Assembly: GCA_037176905.1 (NCBI GenBank)
Contig: JBBBWG010000004.1
Span: forward strand, 1 to 45,000
Length of the DNA stretch: 45,000 bases
Origin: Azolla pinnata
Lineage: Eukaryota; Streptophyta; Polypodiopsida; Salviniales; Salviniaceae
Direction of reading: 5' to 3'
Positions 1-9,619 of the stretch are shown here, in pieces. The translations under genes were made by a program, and so were the position numbers. Numbering within the stretch: position 1 is the stretch's first letter; every line of letters starts with the position of its first letter. The notes beneath the pieces were generated by a model. The model saw nothing but the letters and a program-made list of their open reading frames with translations, ran no database searches and had not been told where the DNA came from.

Positions 1-360
1 TATACAGCATAGTGTGTATCGTATGCATGCATGTAACGTATTACGCATTTTGCACGCCCACCTTCAGATGCGTTTGGTCTTTGATGCATTATCCAATGTA
101 AGCAAACATCCTGTATACTTACATATCATGGAACATATATATACACAATATAGTGTATTGTATGCATGCATGTAACACATTACACATTTTGCACGCCCAC
201 CTTCAGATGCTTTTGTTCTTTGATGCATTATCCAATGTAAGAAAACATCCTGTATACTTACATATCATGGAATATATATGTATATACACAATATAGTGTA
301 TTGTATGCATGCGTGTAATGCATTACACACTCTGCACACCCACCTTCAGATGCGTTGGGT
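1..360. repeat. ~140-bp tandem repeat, about 2.6 copies
   Basis: The segment holding GCACGCCCACCTTCAGATGC recurs at about 52, 191 and 334, with the same flanks each time (TATGCATGCATGTAA upstream; TTTGATGCATTATCCAATGT downstream). This gives a period of 139-143 bp. The copies differ at scattered positions. No coding signal is seen. It lies upstream of, or inside an intron of, the DUF4057 gene whose last exon starts at 871. Confidence 0.85.
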
Positions 361-870
361 TTTTTGACTAATGCATAAGGCTACTTACTGGTAGGAAAGC
401 TCGCCGTGGGCAAGATGAGAACCGTAAGGGTACAAGACATATGTTTACATGCCCACATCTCATACTTCTCATACATGTGCACCTGCGCACATGCTCACAC
501 ATGCACCTTGGCATATGTGATAGCACACACGCACTGGTATGAAATTTGTTTAGTTTTGAGTGGGCTTTTGGATGGAGCACGGAGACTTGTGAATGCATAT
601 GTACGTACACATTCCCACACATGTATGCACACACACTGACATGCTGAATCTGTATGGTTCTGGAGGCTGAAGCATGAGGCATTCCCACACATGTATGCAC
701 ATACACACACACCCCACACACATTCACATGCCAAATCTCGCTAATTTCTGACGCATTTCATATTCTGAAAATTTGTCTACTTCTGGAGGGCTGAAACTGG
801 GGGGGGGGGGTTGAACGAGGCATGAAAGCTTTGTGAATGAACGCATGTGTGTGTAAAAATGTGTGTGCAG
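361..870. other. non-coding stretch, probably intron of the DUF4057 gene
   Basis: AC/GT-rich sequence with repeated CACACATGTATGCACACAC and ACATTCCCACACATGT words (about 600-725). It has a G10 run near 800 and ends in GTGTGTGCAG, a plausible splice acceptor at 869-870. The short ORFs here are low-complexity Cys/His/Met readings of the CA/TG repeat. I see no exon. Confidence 0.5.
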
Positions 871-1149
871 CCTGCAGGAGGGCGAAGCCAGATAACATTT
901 GGGCAGGAGATGGCGGAGACGACGACGAGGAAGGTCCACAACCAGAAGGTAGCGGAGCTCACGGGGAACAACATCTTCACGGGGCAGTCTCTAGCAGCAT
1001 CGGGCACTTCAGAGAAGCTGATGAGCGTAGCGAAGCTGAGGGAGATGAGCGGAAGCGACATCTTTGCCGATGACAAACCCATGGGCCGCGATTGCTTGGG
1101 CGGCATCAAAAAGCCACCCGGAGGTGAAAGCAGCCTTTCTCTAGTGTAA
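871..1149 (+). CDS. DUF4057 / HN1-like plant protein, C-terminal exon
   Basis: This is the last coding exon of a plant DUF4057 (hematological/neurological expressed 1-like) protein. It begins after the acceptor GTGTGTGCAG and ends at TAA 1147-1149. The reading is PAGGRSQITFG, then KVAELTGNNIF, KLREMSGSDIFADD and the terminal LGGIKKPPGGESSLSLV. From family knowledge, plant DUF4057 proteins carry repeated (K)ELTG/SG(N/S)xIF motifs and end in a GGIRKPPGGESS-type tail, so the stop is the natural one. The reading frame is open upstream of the acceptor, so the exact exon start is inferred. Earlier exons are outside the window or too divergent to see. The molecular function of the family is poorly known; it is related to animal HN1/Jupiter microtubule-associated proteins. 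I am confident of the family and less so of the 5' boundary. Confidence 0.8.
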   Translation, partial: PAGGRSQITFGQEMAETTTRKVHNQKVAELTGNNIFTGQSLAASGTSEKLMSVAKLREMSGSDIFADDKPMGRDCLGGIKKPPGGESSLSLV

Positions 1150-1243
1150 CCACCAATAACTGCCCACATTTCACATACATACATACACTGCTGCCCTTCC
1201 TCTTCTACCATGGATTGCTTTTGCTTTGGTTTTTTTTTTTGCT

Positions 1244-2365
1244 TTTGCAAGAACAGAAAACACTTTTGCATACTTGCTCCGTGCGGCTTTTTCAGCTTTG
1301 GGTTTTTTTCTTTTGCAAGATTACAGAACATTTGCATACTTGCTCCATTTGGCTTTTTCAGCTTTGGGTGTTTTTTCTTTTGCAAGAACAGAAAACACTT
1401 GCATACTTGCTCCGTTCGGCTTTTTCAGCTTTGGGTTTTCTTTCTTTGCAAGAACAGGAAACACTTGCATACTTGCTCCATTCGGCTTTTTCAGCTTTGG
1501 GTTTTCTTTCTTTTGCAAGAACAGGAAACACTTGCATACTTGCTCCATTCGGCTTTTTCAGCTTTGGGTGTTTTTTCTTTGGCAAGAACAGAAAACACTT
1601 GCATACTTGCTCCGTTCGGCTTTTTCAGCTTTGGGTATTCTTTCTTTGCAAGAACAGGAAACACTTGCATACTTGCTCCATTCGGCTTTTTCAGCTTTGG
1701 GTTTTCTTTCTTTTGCAAGAACAGGAAACACTTGCATACTTGCTCCATTCGGCTTTTTCAGCTTTGGGTGTTTTTTCTTTGGCAAGAACAGAAAACACTT
1801 GCATACTTGCTCCGTTCGGCTTTTTCAGCTTTGGGTATTCTTTCTTTGCAAGAACAGGAAACACTTGCATACTTTGCTTCCTTTGGCTTTTTCAGCTTTG
1901 GGTTTTCTTTCTTTTGCAAGAACAGAAAACACTTGCATACTTGCTCCGCTCGGTTTTTTCAGCTTTGGGTTTTCTTTCTTTTGCAAGAACAGGAAACACT
2001 TGCATACTTGCTCCGTTCGGCTTTTTCAGACTTGGGTTTTCTTTCTTTGCAAGAACATAACACTGGTTTTTCAGCTTTGGTTTTTTTTTTTCTTTGCAAA
2101 GAACAGAACACTTACACACTTGCTCTGTCCTGCATTTTCAGCTTTGGCTTTTTTTTCTTTGCAAGAACAGAAGACTTGCACACTTGCTCTGTCCTGCTTT
2201 TTCAGCTTTGGGTTTTTGTCAGGCTTGGGTTTTTTGTTCTTTGCAAGAACAGAACACTTGCTCACTCGCTCCGTTCTGCTTTTTCAGACTTTGGGTTTTT
2301 TTCTTTGCAAGAACAGAACACTTTCCACACTTGATCCTTTCCTGTTTTTTTCAGCTTTGGGTGCT
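1244..2365. repeat. 66-67-bp minisatellite, about 16-17 copies, with 200-bp higher-order repeat
   Basis: The unit runs GCAAGAACAGAAAACACTTG, CATACTTGCTCC(G/A)TTCGGC, TTTTTCAGCTTTGGGTTTTC, TTTCTTTT. Copies between about 1361 and 1960 repeat at exactly 200 bp: 1361-1560, 1561-1760 and 1761-1900 match almost base for base, so groups of three units were amplified together. Units decay toward 2050-2365. Long ORFs in all three plus frames are by-products of a unit lacking stops. The array starts less than 100 bp after the DUF4057 stop codon and so probably lies in its 3' UTR or 3' flank. Confidence 0.95.
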
Positions 2366-3150
2366 TGCCCTTTCTTTCTCCCTACCATCTCTCTTTTTGG
2401 ATTTTGCTTGAGCGAACTAATTATAGTTCGAACCCTTTTCTGGCCCATTTCAGTCGATCGTTTTCGAATCTCGACGTCTTTCTAACCCCCTCGTCAAGCC
2501 AGGATTTACTACTAATCTTGTCGTTTCAAAGTCGTGTGGAAAGGCTGTTTGTTGTGTATGGGAAAAGCTGGTACCAGGATGCACTTAGTTTCTTCCCATT
2601 CTGTTATTTTTGCAGCAGTAAAAAAAACTAGCTCCACGTGCTCTCTCTCCTTCATCATTTTAGTTCAGATCAAAAGCCGGAAAGGGAATGATATGATGGG
2701 AGTTGAAACATCTAAACTCATTGAATTGAACTGGAAGTAAGCTCTGCAAATGGGAAGTAGGCTGTATCATCTTCCTCTATTGTTTCTTCCACCCTCCTGT
2801 CTCTTTTAACAGGAAGTAAACTCATTGAAACAGGGAATCCCCACATACATATTTTGAAGCTTCTTTCCTTTGTTTTTTTTTTTGTTTTTTTGGGTTTTTA
2901 CACCACCGTTGTGTTTTCATTAATCAAGCGGCTATGGATGCAAGAACAAGGTTCTCTCCCATGTTCGGAAAATCTGGAGAAACTTGAAATCTGTAAAATA
3001 TGTTCTCACATCTAGGTGTTCCGAAATCTGTGTTTCTATTAGGCACAGAGGACTCTGTACTGCGGCATTTGAAAATGCCATGGAAGACTTGGGCTGGAAC
3101 TGTTGAATAACCCATCTGCAAAATGGTTAATAGGATGCAGAGGATAAAAG
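2366..3150. other. intergenic, no gene seen
   Basis: Pyrimidine-rich sequence passing into AT-rich DNA, with two T-runs near 2870-2900. GGAAGTA(A/G) words recur at 2731, 2751 and 2812 with a CTCATTGAA flank duplicated at 2716 and 2820. No splice-bounded ORF or RNA gene was recognised. Confidence 0.5.
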
Positions 3151-3312
3151 CAATTTGCAGGTCTCTTGCATTTGCAGATCAAATTTGAAGCACAGTTCCA
3201 TTTGCAGATCTCATTTGAAGCACAGTTCCCATTTGCAGATCTCATTTGAAGCACAGTTCCATTTGCAGATCTCTGTGCATATGCAGATCTCCTATGAAAC
3301 ACAGGTCCATTT
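3150..3312. repeat. 31-bp minisatellite, about 5 copies
   Basis: The unit is CATTTGCAGATCTCATTTGA followed by AGCACAGTTCC, repeated about five times with the last copies diverged. It ends about 80 bp before a TATA box (3394-3405) of the putative peptide gene. Confidence 0.85.
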
Positions 3313-3393
3313 GCTGGATGCTGGATCGAGCTATAGCTTAGATCCTTGAATCGGACATTAGGAATGGAGCTGGCTGGGCTGCTCTGTTTAGAA

Positions 3394-3405
3394 TATATAT
3401 ATATA
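3394..3405 (+). promoter_or_regulatory. putative TATA box of the small-peptide gene
   Basis: TATATATATATA lies in otherwise mixed sequence. About 30 bp downstream a purine-rich leader begins (AAGATGGGGAAGAAG and a GA run at 3598-3616) that continues to the ATG at 3694. This layout of TATA, GA-rich 5' leader and ATG is typical of a plant transcription start region. Assigned by position and composition only. Confidence 0.45.
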
Positions 3406-3693
3406 CCCTTGTGCAGGAAAAGTCCAAGATGGGGAAGAAGAATGTGCAGGATTGTGCAGGATCTGTAGCTTGTGCTCAAAGTCAACAGGGAAGGGAAGGG
3501 GAAGGGGAGAGGGGACCATTCAAAGGCAGGAAAGCTTCTGATTCAGGCAAAAGATTTAGCAGAAGAGCACAGAAAGCAAACAAGCAAAGGAAGAAAGAGA
3601 GAGAGAGAGAGAGAGAAGCAAAGGCAAGCATAGCAGGAGAGGAAGAAGAAAGACACAGGCAGAAAGGAAGAGGGGAAGCAGGAAGCAGGAAAG

Positions 3694-3906
3694 ATGGAGA
3701 GGCGGGGCAAGGCATCATCCATGGCGATGGTGGTGATGCTTCTTCTTCTGATGATGATGGCGATGGTGATTCTGAGCTTGATGATGATGGTGGGCGTGGA
3801 AGCTCGGAGCTTCCCTGACGGCCATGGCCATGAGGGCTTCTTCGCCCAAGTCCGCTACCAGCAGCTCCCTGCAGGGAAACACTTCATCGGCGTGATCCGA
3901 GCCTGA
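3694..3906 (+). CDS. putative secreted small-peptide precursor (70 aa), family unknown
   Basis: The 70-codon ORF starts at an ATG in good plant context (A at -3, G at +4); a second in-frame ATG at codon 10 has an equally good context. Residues about 10-32 are a run of Met, Leu, Val and Ala (MVVMLLLLMMMAMVILSL) that would make a signal peptide or membrane anchor. GVEA at 33-36 is a plausible signal-peptidase site. The mature part would be about 34 residues, without cysteine, containing His/Gly-rich, aromatic and basic residues, and ending LPAGKHFIGVIRA. I do not recognise a CLE, IDA, CEP, PSY, RGF or RALF signature. A TATA-like box, long GA-rich leader and minisatellite flanks surround it. It could instead be a chance ORF over GATGATG-rich DNA (antisense codons read His). 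I infer a secreted peptide; nothing proves expression. Confidence 0.4.
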   Translation: MERRGKASSMAMVVMLLLLMMMAMVILSLMMMVGVEARSFPDGHGHEGFFAQVRYQQLPAGKHFIGVIRA

Positions 3907-4285
3907 GCAGCAAGAAAGAATCTGCTCCTGATCTCTCTCCGAAGGCGCCATAGCCATCGCCATGGCGCTCTCTCCCTCTCTTGCCTCCTCTTCTCTTGCT
4001 TTTCTGGATTTGTTTTCCTCCTCTCTCGCCCTGTGCGATTGATTCCATCTGTGATCTGATTCATCCTGCAATCCCCAGATTCCGATTCATCCCTCTTCTT
4101 GCCAGATCTCCTCTGCGAGATTCCTCATGGCCCATCTTTCTTCTCTTCCGGAAGAAGCATTCCCTGATTGATTACCCTTCCTCTTGTGTATATCATGGAA
4201 TCGCCATGGATTTTTGCTCTGCAATGCATTCTGATTGTGTATAGTTTGGAAGTCTCTGTTCTGTGATTCTTGGCGATGGTGACGG
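3907..4285. other. 3' flank of the small ORF, no further gene seen
   Basis: CT-rich, transcript-like sequence: TCTCTCCCTCTCTTGCC near 3970 and repeated GATTCC/TTCC words. A GATGGTGACGGTGATGGTGATGATG run lies at about 4274-4299. Short ORFs on both strands show no family resemblance. Confidence 0.4.
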
Positions 4286-4289
4286 TGAT

Positions 4290-4725
4290 GGTGATGATGC
4301 CTGAAAACCTGCAAAGCATCCTCACTGGATCTCCATTCATGAAAACCTGCAAAACATCAATCGGATCTCCACCATGAAAACCTGCAAACCATCAGTTGGA
4401 TCTCCATGAAACCTGCAAGACATCAACTGGGTCTCCATGAAACCCTGCAAAACATCACTGGTATCTCCATGAAAACCTGCAGAACATCCACTGCATCTCC
4501 ATGAAACCTGCAGAAGATCCACTGGATCTCCATGAAACCTGCAAGCATCAATATGATCCCCGTGAAACTTTTGCAAGAAAACCTGCAGCAAAACATCGAT
4601 TGGATCTCCATGAACCCTGCAAAACATCCACTGGATCTCCGTGAAACCTGCAAAACATGATTGCATCTCCATGGAACCTGCAAAACATCAATATGGTGAT
4701 CTCCGTGAAACTTTTGCAAGCGTCT
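4290..4725. repeat. ~31-33-bp minisatellite, about 13 copies
   Basis: The unit is GGATCTCCATGAAACCTGC followed by AAAACATCCACT. Copies vary in length (AAAACC versus AAACC, GCAGAACATC, GCAAGCATC). One interrupted copy contains GTGAAACTTTTGCAAG, and this variant is found again at 4702-4719. ORFs on the minus strand (MEIQ.., CRFHGDP..) are readings of the repeat. Confidence 0.9.
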
Positions 4726-4739
4726 ATGGATCGGGATGT

Positions 4740-5720
4740 TTCCATGTGTAACCTATCTGTCTGTTCTGTTCTCTCACCCGCAGCTTTAGGGCTTTAGGGC
4801 TTCGGGTGGATCAGGCTTGAAGAAAATCTCAGAGGCAATGCCTCATCTCGCAAACCCATCAAGGGCTCTTGGTGGAAAGGAACACCATAGCCACCTTCTC
4901 GAGGATCAACCATCATGATCAGCTTGCTCTTGGTGGAAAGGAACACCATAGCCACCTTCTTCGCCGAGGATCAACAACAAAAAATCATGATCTCTGCCAC
5001 AAATGTCGAGCGATCTCACAAGATGTGTGTCTCCAAGATTTGAAATAATGCTTAGCTCAGCTGCAGAGCACCTCATTTACATGTGTGCCGACAATCCTTT
5101 CTATTCTATGGCTACATTTGGAAAGAAAGTAATCATGAACAAAACAAAGAGAATGGCATAATATTGTGAAAGTGAGAGATCATGAACAAGATAAAGAGAA
5201 TGGAAGATATCGCCAATGTGAGAGATTATGAACAAGACATAAAGAGAATGACTAATATTGAGAAAATGAAAAGTAAGAGATCATGAATTCTGCTCCAAAG
5301 AGCTGATTGTGAGAGCTTTCATTTTTTTTGCTCTGTCCAGCTTCTGTTTGATCCGAGTTATGAGCCATTCGTTTTATTGCCTTGCATTTTTCTGCACTCT
5401 ATCTTGCTTCAAACTTCCTAAAAAAGCCAGAGTTTCGTTCAGCCTCCTCTATGATCATATCTTCCTGTGTAAGATTTTTAACTGTTTTCTTGCGTTTTGG
5501 GTTTCGGGGGGTTTAGGCTTGAGGGCTTATAGTTTCAGGGTTATAATTTTAGGGTTAGGATTGTAAATTGCATAGTGAGCACATCACTGTTTACAAGAGC
5601 TCAAAAGATGAAAGGATGGATATGCTTTTGTATATTTCAGATACAGAGAATGATATTTGCCTTGGCATTTTCAAGGGGATTCTACATTTAACATTTTTGT
5701 GTTTGTATCACGTTCGGAGA
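4740..5720. repeat. intergenic stretch with two short direct-repeat clusters
   Basis: GCTCTTGGTGGAAAGGAACA with its CCATAGCCACCTTCT continuation occurs at 4865 and 4926 (61-bp direct repeat). A second cluster at about 5125-5285 repeats GATCATGAACAAGAT followed by AAAGAGAATG every ~46 bp. Degenerate TTTAGGG-like words occur at 4780-4805 and 5505-5560. No gene is recognised here; the ORF at 5309-5566 has no recognisable domain. Confidence 0.6.
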
Positions 5721-5726
5721 ACTTGC

Positions 5727-6068
5727 CTAAACACCGCCTTCCACTTTCTTTTCTGCTCTTTCTGACCGAGGAGCACAGCATCTGAAAAGTCTCCAGGCGG
5801 CATAGGTGGAACTGGCTGAAAACCTTCCTCCTGCAACCCTATATACATACATACATATAGATAGATACATAGATTGATTTATTGAATAGATAGTAGGTAT
5901 GTGCATGTGAATTTGAGAAGAAAACTGGCTACTAATTTTCAACTTCAATGAGGAAAATGATATACCTTGTTTCTGAGTCCACTGGGATGTTGAGAAGGCA
6001 TCATGTAGCTGTCTGAACTCTTGGAGAGGTTCCAATGAGAAATTAGGAGGTGGCTTGAGCTCTTTCAT
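5727..6068 (-). CDS. probable 3' exons of the NECAP-like gene (joins unresolved)
   Basis: Two exon-like segments lie downstream of the NECAP-like coding exons on the minus strand. Exon A (5966-6068) follows the acceptor ACAAACAG, encodes MKELKPPPNFSLEPLQEF and a further 16 residues, and ends at donor AAG/GTATAT in phase 1. It starts in phase 0, matching the phase at which the 7273 exon ends. Exon B (5727-5830) follows the acceptor GGGTTGCAG. In the phase demanded by exon A it reads GGRFSASSTYAAW to a TAG at 5727-5729. In phase 0 it reads EEGFQPVPPMPPGDFSDAVL, which looks more protein-like. Either another donor is used or a frameshift has occurred. Family members usually end in a Pro-rich, low-conservation tail, which fits either reading. 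Confidence 0.4.
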   Translation of the reverse strand: MKELKPPPNFSLEPLQEFRQLHDAFSTSQWTQKQGISFSSLKLKISSQFSSQIHMHIPTIYSINQSMYLSICMYVYRVAGGRFSASSTYAAWRLFRCCAPRSERAEKKVEGGV

Positions 6069-6189
6069 CTGTTTGTATAAATACATCAGTTCCAGAAATC
6101 AATACTATGACAATGAGCAGTTTTCTTTTTCTGTTTACATACGTTTAACATGCCCATCACAACAGTCATGAGGCTACTGTTTTGATACA

Positions 6190-6275
6190 ATATGCAACAT
6201 ATATCCATCCATTTTTAGTGATTGCAAATTAGGGGATGGTTTGGGCTCATCAATTTGTTTGTAGATATAAATCAA
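6190..6275 (-). pseudogene. degenerate duplicate of the MKELKPPPNF exon
   Basis: On the minus strand the sequence ATTTATATCTACAAACAAAT followed by TGATGAGCCCAAACCATCC and CCTAATTTGCAATCACT parallels the exon at 5966-6068: TATTTATACAAACAG, ATGAAAGAGCTCAAGCCACC, TCCTAATTTCTCATTGG. The acceptor AG is mutated and the reading frame is not kept, so this looks like a dead tandem exon copy inside the intron. Confidence 0.45.
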
Positions 6276-6279
6276 TGTA

Positions 6280-7272
6280 TGAACAACCCATATGACGAAG
6301 GCTTGTTTTATAGATTTTCCACATTATGATTACAACTCCGCCAATAATGAAACTAACTAATATTTAGGAGCAAAAATCAACACCCCTCGCTATATTTGCA
6401 GGGAAATGTTTTCTTTTGCAATATGCAAAGGCTGGTCTATTTCAGACTCACTGTGGAAATGGACATTCCCCCTGCTAGAAGAGTATATAGAATTTTGTCG
6501 TTCCACCACACCCTGAAACCCTAAAATTCAACTCGTCATGCTGTGAAAAGTCTGTTTGTAGGAAACTGAGATCTTCTAATTTTCTCAATATTATCGTGAA
6601 GAGTAGAATGCACACTTGTTTCCACAGCCTCCAATGTTCTAATATTGTAAGTAATTTTTGGGTCACCGAACCCTGCTTGTAAGTAATCCTGGGGCCACAA
6701 TTTGAAGGCTTCTTGTACCTTTTTTACACTAATGAAAGGAGATCATTTCAGGGGTAAAAACAAAAGAAAAATATACTTCTTTTTCCCACACTGTCTAGCT
6801 CTATATTAGAACTGTTTCAAAAGCAAAAACTTCTTCGTTTTCTCCAAGTGAAGATTTAACTTTGTCTTAGAGACTGCAACAAAAGTTTATATTTGCAATG
6901 AATACTCAATATCTGGCTACTTATGAGACATTATACAGTATGAACGGCAGACCTCGTTCGATGCACCAACAGATGGCCCATCCCAACCAATGTGTACAAC
7001 ATGCTTCACATCTGTTGGATATCCGATCTCTATTTCTTCTTCCTTCCACCCTGCTTTCATATCCAAACATACACAAGCAATAAAAAATTTCTTTTACTGC
7101 TAGTGAAACCTGACCCCGTAACTTGAAATATAGAGGCCTAATAATATTTAATACTAATATAAAGCACTTTACCCAACATCTGTGAGAGAGAGGTTAGGCC
7201 CTTTCGAGGTGAGAAGCTTGGTAAATGCCCTGCAACCATGAACCTCCTCCACTTGGAATGGAATGTACTCAC
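6280..7272. other. probable intron sequence of the NECAP-like gene
   Basis: AT-rich DNA lies between the exon ending at 7273 and exon A. One minus-strand segment (about 6530-6690) is open after a CCCCAG acceptor and reads DYLQAGFGDPKITYN through LEAVETSVHSTLHDN, with a TGA at its end. It may be an alternative terminal exon, but no family match is recognised. A reading through the GTGAGT donor at 7272 stays open to about 7173, so the exon at 7273-7334 may be longer than annotated. Confidence 0.35.
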
Positions 7273-8752
7273 TTTTTCTTTTACGTTTGCTTTTGCTTTT
7301 GGCTTGAATTCAGTTAATAGTGTCAATGCTTGTTCTGGAGCCCGAAATTGGAGACAAGATCATCATCAGAAATATTGAAACCCCTTTTTTTATATGTATT
7401 CTTTAAAGTGATGCCCACTTTATTTTGCTTACCTTGTGAAAGCTGAGCCGAGCTCATTCTACTCAAGGGGTGCTTTGGAAGAGCTTCATATGATGTTACA
7501 TCGGTGAATGATGCATTTTGTGTTTTTTTATCCGATGTCGAGGCCTTTATCAACTCCTTGGTAAGGTGAGGCTCCTTTGCTATGAATCTCTCCCCATCAT
7601 TGTATTCTTGAATGTGATAGGGCTTAAAAGCTCCCTGTATTTGTTTCTTCAACTCAAAAGCCGCATTGCCATCAGCAAAACCGAACCCTTGGAAACTCCC
7701 ATTCTATGAATCCCATCAATAGATTATTTATCATCGTTAGTATCGATACTGGCACTTATGCCGCTTCACAAGCAAGAAAAAGAGAGAGACATACCTCCAA
7801 GCGGATTACAAAGAAACGCTTTGCCAATACCATGAATGCATCTGGTTTGAGCATCGTATGCTCAAATAATATTTGATTATCCTGTCAACAAGAAAATGGA
7901 ATGTTGTTTGTTCATTCTGAACAAGTAGATAACATGCCAAAAGCAAAAAAACCTTGAGACATTCCTGAGTGTTTTTCATTGCTTCCTCAAAATGTTCCAA
8001 TGAGTTTTCATATTATTCCCTTCGAAACACCATTTCCCAACCCCAAACAAGAGCTAGATAGAGATGATTTGATCATATGATTGAGTAAACAGCATATAGA
8101 ACCATGGTGGAATGACAATTCATCCAACAAAAGGATGGATCCACAATTTATCACCAATTTTATTTGATGAATGAATTAATTGATATTTCATTTGCTCCCT
8201 TGAGGTCAACCAAGGACATCCAGGGAATTACGGAACCATCGGGAAGGGGGAGGATAGTGATTTTCGGAGTCTTTAATCCAACATGAAATTGACTGAGAGA
8301 AAAAGACTTATTACCTGTAAGTCTCGAAGCTGAAAATATAATGCAGCATTCCCCAACGGTCTCACATACAATTCGCCAGCTGTGCTAATTGAGACCCACG
8401 AAGCATCGCTACCTCCAACCGCCTCGAAAAGCTTCACTGGACATCTTGCCTATTCATTTGTGAGAACAACAGCTATTTTTAGGGCAAATTTAGATTCATT
8501 ATATATATAGATGCATTCTAAGGAGAGCTTAATTTCATTAAAGTGTGCATGTTAAAGACAAACTTAGGTTCCTAGAGTGTTCTCCTAATGTTTTCCTGTG
8601 ATCAAAGTGATAGAAACAGCATCAGAGGAACTATAGTAGGTAATGGCGCCCATAAAACAACAAGAATATATAGGCATTATCATCCCTCTGGTTCCTTGAG
8701 TTATCACAAACTTGCTTACCACGAAATTTGGAGGCCGATCGAGAGTCTCCAT
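7273..8752 (-). CDS. NECAP-like PH-fold domain protein (adaptin-ear-binding coat-associated type), divergent
   Basis: Five minus-strand exons join in phase with GT/AG borders: 8752-8720 (METLDRPPNFV), 8449-8315 (45 codons), 7881-7795 (29 codons), 7703-7433 and 7334-7273. The ATG is placed at 8752 because in-frame TAA lies just upstream. The domain reads CPVKLFEAVGG, W at about residue 30, GNAALYFQLRDLQDNQILFE, then KRFFVIRLENGSFQGFGFAD and AAFELKKQI. This follows the NECAP order of G..AY..LED....LF, RYFVIRI.DG, and IGF.DR..AFDF. NECAPs are about 230-290 aa PH-fold accessory proteins of clathrin/AP-2 coats. This one differs enough (missing arginine-rich N-terminal strand, short G.GF stretch) that it may be a separate plant paralogue or another WH1-like PH-fold family. 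The C-terminus continues into 5727-6068. The exon joins I trust; the family name is an inference. Confidence 0.6.
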
Positions 8753-9376
8753 ACTCAATAATTACTTTCCTACAGCTATGAGACCTGTAATTGTCATGAG
8801 AATCTGCTTTGTGAACAAATTCTCCTGCAAAAACTGAAGATTTGATGGAAAATGATCGAATCTCAAATAAACCAACAAGTGGGTCTCTCGTTTTTCGTCA
8901 ATCATGCGGATGTAAAACAATTCATTTTACTCTCTACATACACATACCAGTGCATATACACATACACAAGCACGCTCGCACATTGCGTATGCATGCAAAA
9001 ATAACGTATAGGCATGTATCTATATGCATACCCATATGCAAGCCTTTTACTTATACATATATTTCTGCAATCCATCTATATTATACCTTGATGGAATTCC
9101 TAGGAACTATGGTGATGCCAATTTGGAGCAGATACATTCCGTGGGTCCTCTCAAAAAACACTCAAGTAGGTAAGAAAACAACAGAATTGCCCCCTCATTG
9201 GACACGAGAAAAGCCTACATTGACGTCAGAAACACGGAGGTAGAAAACTGATTCCTCGATGAAATCCACGGACAACCAATGTTGAGGACGAATATGAATT
9301 TCTCGTAGATGCAGTGATGGGGGCTTTTCAGTGTAGCTCGATAAAGGAGACATGAAATTGACAGAGCTAAACATAC

Positions 9377-9480
9377 CTTGGTAAAGAGAGACGGAAGGAC
9401 CCAAGCCTTGGTGTTGGTCTTGTCTTCCTCCTCCTCCTCCTCCTCCTCCTCCTTCTGCATAGCAATGGAGGCAAGTGAAG
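9377..9480 (-). promoter_or_regulatory. possible 5' leader exon of the NECAP-like gene
   Basis: On the minus strand a (GAG)n-rich segment ends at a strong donor, TTTACCAAG/GTATGT. It contains an ATG at 9460 giving MQKEEEEEEEEEDKTNTK and ten more residues ending in phase 0. It cannot be joined in frame to the METLDRPP exon because of a TAA before that ATG. The simplest reading is a 5' UTR exon, or an alternative start or uORF. Confidence 0.3.
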
Positions 9481-9619
9481 GGATTTGGAAGAAAAAAAGG
9501 CAGATGATTATACATCTGCAGGCTGCTGGTGGGAAGCCCAATCGTTTTCTTCATTTCTTTTCTTCCTCTCCTCTTTCCTTCTTCGATTGATGCCTTCAGT
9601 TTCTGCTCAGATCAAGAAT

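Noticed and set aside
777..1385. 202-codon minus-strand ORF antisense to the DUF4057 exon
   Set aside because: It is a shadow of the real exon and of the minisatellite.
1244..2365. CRISPR-like regular repeats
   Set aside because: Units are contiguous tandem copies without unique spacers, and the DNA is plant nuclear.
2420..2445. Possible tRNA T-loop (AGTTCGAACCC)
   Set aside because: No acceptor stem or D and anticodon arms can be folded around it.
1210..2485. Three long overlapping plus-strand ORFs (up to 419 codons) rich in Phe, Leu and Cys
   Set aside because: All are readings of the 66-bp minisatellite, whose unit lacks stops in several frames. No start context, domain or splice signal supports coding.
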